Assembly: GCA_035222895.1 (NCBI GenBank)
Contig: JAVYIG010001614.1
Span: 246,001-310,000 of the forward strand
DNA: 64,000 nucleotides
Direction of reading: 5' to 3'
Source: Strongylocentrotus droebachiensis
Taxonomy: Eukaryota; Echinodermata; Echinoidea; Camarodonta; Strongylocentrotidae
Shown here: in pieces, positions 59,801 through 64,000 of the stretch
How the letters are laid out: every line of letters starts with the position of its first letter
How positions within the stretch are numbered: the first letter of the stretch is position 1
Notes under the pieces: model-generated
The model's database searches: none
Told to the model about the DNA's origin: nothing
Seen by the model: only the letters and a program-made list of their open reading frames with translations
Translations under genes and position numbers: made by a program

Positions 59801-60653
59801 CATATTTTCCAATGTCAAATAGTTAATACATGAGTACTGACTGCTGAAAGTTACAGTTAAGAGTATAAAATTGATCCTGTTCTTCTGACATACTTTCAAA
59901 AATACAAACATGAAAGAAAAAAAAGAACATAATTTGTCCCCCCAAAAACCAAAAAAATATCACAGTTTAAACATTAAAAACAGTGCATTAAAATAAAGAA
60001 GAGGAATATCCGAAAAAATTCACTGATGAAAGTCTAGATGGGGGGGGGGGGTAAAACAAATATTTCTGTGACATCCATCCACGTAAAAGTTTAAAAGAGA
60101 TAACCCTATTATTATTATCCTTCTTATCTCTGCTTTCTAAAAATTTCAGTCACTTAATTTGATCTTTGTTATGAATGTCTTGAATGCCCGTATATGTATC
60201 TTTGAACAGGGCAAAGATGCGACCGTCTGAACTCCACACATTTTGTACCGTGGGACAAGCTTTTGCATGATTGAGTAGTTCCTGGTTACTAGACGCAAGG
60301 TCCTTCACTATTGACTTATTTTTTGAGAAAAAAAAACAGAGAAAGCGGACTGGCGGAAACCCAAAAGGCGGGAAATTTTTAAGATGTGTATAATATGTAA
60401 CATAAATGGCCTTGCGCGCCTTGCAATATCAATTATCTCTGTCAATCAAATTTGAGGTTTTTAATGAACGACGGAGCACTTTCGAATATCAGTTTCGCCT
60501 TATGTGCTTGAAATGTCTCTCTCTCTCTCTCTCTCACTATCCGTCTCTCTTTCTCTCTGTCTCTGTCTCTCTCTCTCTATCTCTCTCTCTCTTTATATCT
60601 CTCTTTCATATCCGCCAGTCCGCTTTCTCTGGGGTTTTTTAATAATCCGTGCT

Positions 60654-60660
60654 TATAAAG
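60654..60660 (+). promoter_or_regulatory. TATA box of Sushi copy C
   Basis: TATAAAG 127 bases before the start codon, in the block shared with copy A that includes AATCCGTGCTTATAAAGACA. Confidence 0.55.
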
Positions 60661-60780
60661 ACAACTTGCTCTAGAAAGATAGCCATAGGCTACCAGCTAT
60701 AGAAGCTAATAGAATCGCATAACGGCGATAAATTTCGACCTAAATTTGCTTCTCGAGAAACAAAGGCGATATTTGTGATC

Positions 60781-62063
60781 ATGGTTCGATTTAATTCGAC
60801 ACTAGTTTTGTGTGTCGTCTACTTGGCAGTTACTCATACAGCCCTTATCAGAAACAAGAGACAAATTCGATGGCCATCATGTAAGATTTATCAATTTTTC
60901 ATTTTTTCTTTGTTATAGTTTGATATTGGTTATAATTCTCATGATTATCATGATTATTGTTTGCAACAAATCGGGACAAGCCTTCGGCCTTTCCTTCCCC
61001 ACCACAGATTGATTTTTCTTGTACTTATTAACTTTGTACTCTCGAATTTTACATCATTATTAGAATGTACACATTTTTTTCTCATCTTTTCTTTTTTTCA
61101 AGCAGAATTGGTTATTCATATACCTATAATTGTATGAGTATTATCGTTTATGACTATTTTCATCAGATAATTTAATACATGAATTATAATTTGAATTGAA
61201 TTCCTTTTCTTTTCCGCTCCTCATTCCTCTCGCTGCTTTTAATTGTTTTGCCCGATGTGCTGAAAACAGAATTAGCGGAGAATTCAAGTTTTCTTTGTTT
61301 TTTACATAGGACAGAATTTTTTTGCATAGGAAAATAATAAACTCACCTTTGTAGACAGAACGTTGAATGTGTTTGTAAAATATCTCCTCCCTATCTCTCT
61401 CATTCTTTTGGGAAAAAAAGATGGGGCCGTCTAGGCAACCCTATATAGGACTTTTTTTTATTTTTGATGGACCATTTTTTTTTTTTTTTGATGGACCATT
61501 TTAATTCCCGTCCACCTTATCAGCGTGTTTGGGTTTTTTTGATTTTTTAGTTCGAGGCAGAAATTAGGCAAGTGTAAAAGGGTTGGGAAAAAAGTACACA
61601 AACCCATTACGGTTCATTCCTTCCTTTTCTTTTCCCTTTTCGTCGGCTAGCCCGCAAGAATGCCTGTCAATGCCCTCAGTTACAGTCTTTTTTTTTTTTT
61701 TTGTAGTTTCCTTTCGACCTGAAGCCTATGGTTCCTGTGGAAAACCGACCATGCATATTCCACACGGGGGCATCCGACTTCGAGAATTCAAAGATCCCTT
61801 TCAACACTACTCCAGTACTCCATGTAGTATCCTCAGTACTCCTCCTTTGTGCCGACGCGCTTTCTACTGCGATGCGGGGTACACGATCAATGGCGATCAT
61901 TTTCATCTCGAATGCCTGGAGAACAACTCAACATGGCGGATTGGGTCCTTACCAACCTGTGATGAAATACTTCATCATGATGCAACACCCCACCATGATG
62001 AAGTACTCCACCATGATGATCCTCCTTTGCGTCCTGACTCATCGGCCATCAAATTCAAACACA
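60781..62063 (+). CDS. Sushi copy C: signal and Sushi exons, rest outside window
   Basis: Exons 60781-60880 and 61707-62063 join in phase 1 and end on an A/GTATGT donor, as in copy A. The signal peptide and RNKR site are almost identical to copy A. The CCP exon has the same six Cys plus an NST glycosylation site, but the loop after GGI is rebuilt (LREFKDPFQHYSSTPCSIL). The stalk has three HHD words (EILHHDATPHHDEVLHHDD) where copy A has RDDSPSLPDDSP. The membrane and tail exons would lie beyond 64000. The intron block 63200-64000 matches 13540-14330 of copy A, which supports this. Confidence 0.75.
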
Positions 62064-62109
62064 GTATGTAATCATCATTTCTTCTTATGTTACTCTATAA
62101 CGTATATAT

Positions 62110-62400
62110 ACTCTTTAATTAAGGAGTCATTTAAGACTCATTTTAGTGGAGTTTAAACTCCCTTATGAGGAGTGATTTTAGACTCGTTTTATTGGAGTTT
62201 AAACTCCCTTATTGAGGAGTCGTTTTAGACTCGTTTTGGAATATAAATCCACTTTTTGAGGAGTCATTTCAGACTCGTTTTGGAGTGTAAATCCACTCTT
62301 CGGTTGAGGAGTCGTTTTAAATTTGTTTTGGAGTGTAAATCCACTCTTCAGTTGAGGAGTCGTTTTAAATTTGTTTTGGAGTGTAAATCCATGCATGCCG
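62110..62400 (+). repeat. Minisatellite of GGAGTGTAAATCCACTC units (copy C)
   Basis: About six units homologous to 12630-13240, in the same intron. Some units read GGAGTTTAAACTCC, a perfect palindrome. Confidence 0.8.
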
Positions 62401-62868
62401 ACAGACTAGTCTCCAAAAGACTATTCAAACTACTAGTTTGGAGTGAATTCCACTATGATTTAGGTTGGATTTTATTCCAAACCAAAGTTATCCCTAGGAT
62501 GGTTGTGTAGAGTGGGTCAAGCCATAGAGGGAACTGACATCGTAAGGGCTATTTATTTATTTAACAACTTAATTATTCATACCCTTATACCAGTTCTGTA
62601 ACTTTTTAAGTATGTGAAAACTTGATTTGCCCCCATTTTAGTTTCTTGAGAATGTCACAATATAGTAAAGCTTACATCTGCAAGTATTAGACAAAGGCTC
62701 TCATTCAAACAATCCTCCTTTGATTATAGAGTTATGAAGAAAAAAATAAGAAAAATATCCAATTTAAAACGGGTTTGAATAATTTAGTTGTTACATGTAT
62801 CTATAGTTATCATTCATTTCGCATTATAAATAATTATGGTGATTCATCCAGTTTGATTAATCTGAAGG

Positions 62869-63141
62869 GTGTTTCACAAAGACTAAGATCGACTTTAAGT
62901 TGACAGGCCATCCAAGCCACTGGTTGCTCTCACTATTAGTCTCTCAATTATGATCTTTAGATAATATTTTTTCCATCAATATAATGAATTATCAAAAATG
63001 TAAATTCTGTAGATTTGTGACCATGATTTGTACGTTCCTTTAGAGACCAATGCCAGTAAATGGTGAGAGCAAAATAGTGGCATGAACGGCCTGCCATAGT
63101 TTAGTCCAACTTAAAGTCGCTCTTAGCCTTTGTGAAACACC
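62869..63141. mobile_element. MITE with GGTGTTTCACAAA termini, copy 2
   Basis: GGTGTTTCACAAAGACTAAG and CTTAGCCTTTGTGAAACACC are inverted ends, followed by a long C run. Absent from the matching place in copy A, so inserted after duplication. Confidence 0.75.
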
Positions 63142-63199
63142 CCCCCCCCCCCCCCCCCCCGGTCTTCCATGAACCTGATTGGACCACAGCGGTATCGAA

Positions 63200-64000
63200 C
63201 AAATGATTTATAATTAAGCTAAATGAAGAAACAAATTATCAAACAAAGTACAATTTACAAATTAAGTAACATAGACATGATAGCAACAAGTACAAAATAT
63301 ATAGATCAGAGCAACTGAACGCATACTAGTAACATGGAAATAAACTAGTAAGAAAAGAACCAAAATAATGCTGTAAATGCACAAGAAGCTAACCAAAAAT
63401 AGAAACCAAGGTTGATAGGTAAAAGGAAGGAGAAGGAATAAGGAAATGAAATCAGTATGAACAGCATTAATACATGAGCATATAATAAAGTGAAAGCAAA
63501 TAGAGAGAAATTGATGAATGGTGCGAATTAAATTCCATAGATTAGGGAAATAGGGCTGGATGAAGAGTGAAATATTCCCTTTTACCCCTTTTCCTTATTT
63601 CTTTTTAATTCTCCTTCTTTACCATTCATGGGGGAACATGCCCCACGATCCTGCCCCCCCCCCCCCCTCCCCTACCCCCAAGTAATCCTCTATTGACTAC
63701 GGGAACAATTGTGTAAAAATGTTTTGTCACTGCCCTGAGATTGTTTAAAATATATTTAACACTACATGATTGTAATACCTTATTACTGATAAAGGCCTAT
63801 AAGACTTTTGTCAAAATTAATCATCAAATGTATAATTTTTTGTCTTGTTTTGTTTGTTGTTGTTTCTTGTTCATGTATTTGTCTATATTTGTATTTGTTT
63901 GTTATAGGGGGTTTGGTTGGTTGATTTTTTATTTTATTTTTTTATTTGATTCTATTTATTTTTCAACTCAACTATCCACAAGTTAAATTACCATAGATTA
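63200..64000 (+). other. Sushi copy C intron 2, homologous to copies A and B
   Basis: Contains CACAAGAAGCTAACCAAAAA, ATTCCATAGATTAGGG-AATA and GACTACGGGAACA words shared with 13560-14010 and 47660-48020. The next exon (membrane helix) would fall just past the window end. Confidence 0.65.

Overview
This window is animal genomic DNA. Exons are split by GT-AG introns, the intergenic sequence is AT-rich, and the space between genes is packed with decayed LINEs, tRNA-derived SINEs, dozens of small inverted-repeat elements, long poly-C/poly-G runs and microsatellites. The gene content (a TCF19-like FHA/PHD protein, an animal-type membrane-anchored laccase, small Sushi-domain membrane proteins) and a foldback element that resembles the TU elements described in sea urchins suggest a marine deuterostome, most likely an echinoderm. 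The species cannot be fixed by eye. All exon joins below were made by hand from splice-site and phase agreement.

Layout. (1) 1-7.64 kb, minus strand: a TCF19-like gene, six coding exons in the window, with the C-terminal half of the PHD finger lying beyond base 1. (2) 10.9-16.9 kb, plus strand: Sushi gene copy A, an apparently intact six-exon gene for a short type I membrane protein (signal peptide, furin-like site, one CCP/Sushi domain, one membrane segment, short tail ending in an ITIM-like LEYELI motif). (3) 17.3-22 kb: intergenic, with minisatellites and a CR1/Jockey-like LINE end. (4) 22.05-43.65 kb, minus strand: a multicopper oxidase (laccase) gene with a signal peptide exon and a C-terminal membrane anchor. 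Its copper-ligand blocks HWHG, HFWHAH and HPFHLHG are present, but no exon for the fourth block (HCHIxxH) can be found. A 3.85 kb foldback element sits in its 9.6 kb first intron. (5) 47.6-51.4 kb, plus strand: Sushi copy B, a 5'-truncated pseudogene. (6) 52-60 kb: a nest of retrotransposon remnants with a Harbinger-type DNA transposon and smaller elements inserted. (7) 60.65 kb to the window end, plus strand: Sushi copy C, with promoter, signal exon and Sushi exon intact; the rest lies beyond the window.

The three Sushi copies share introns and repeats, so they are segmental duplicates, A and C in direct orientation and B a remnant of a third. The TCF19-like and laccase genes show no functional tie to them. 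The most interesting points are the ITIM-bearing Sushi receptor family, the missing copper-site exon in the laccase, a 206-bp direct repeat flanking a LINE tail, and the foldback element with its target duplication.
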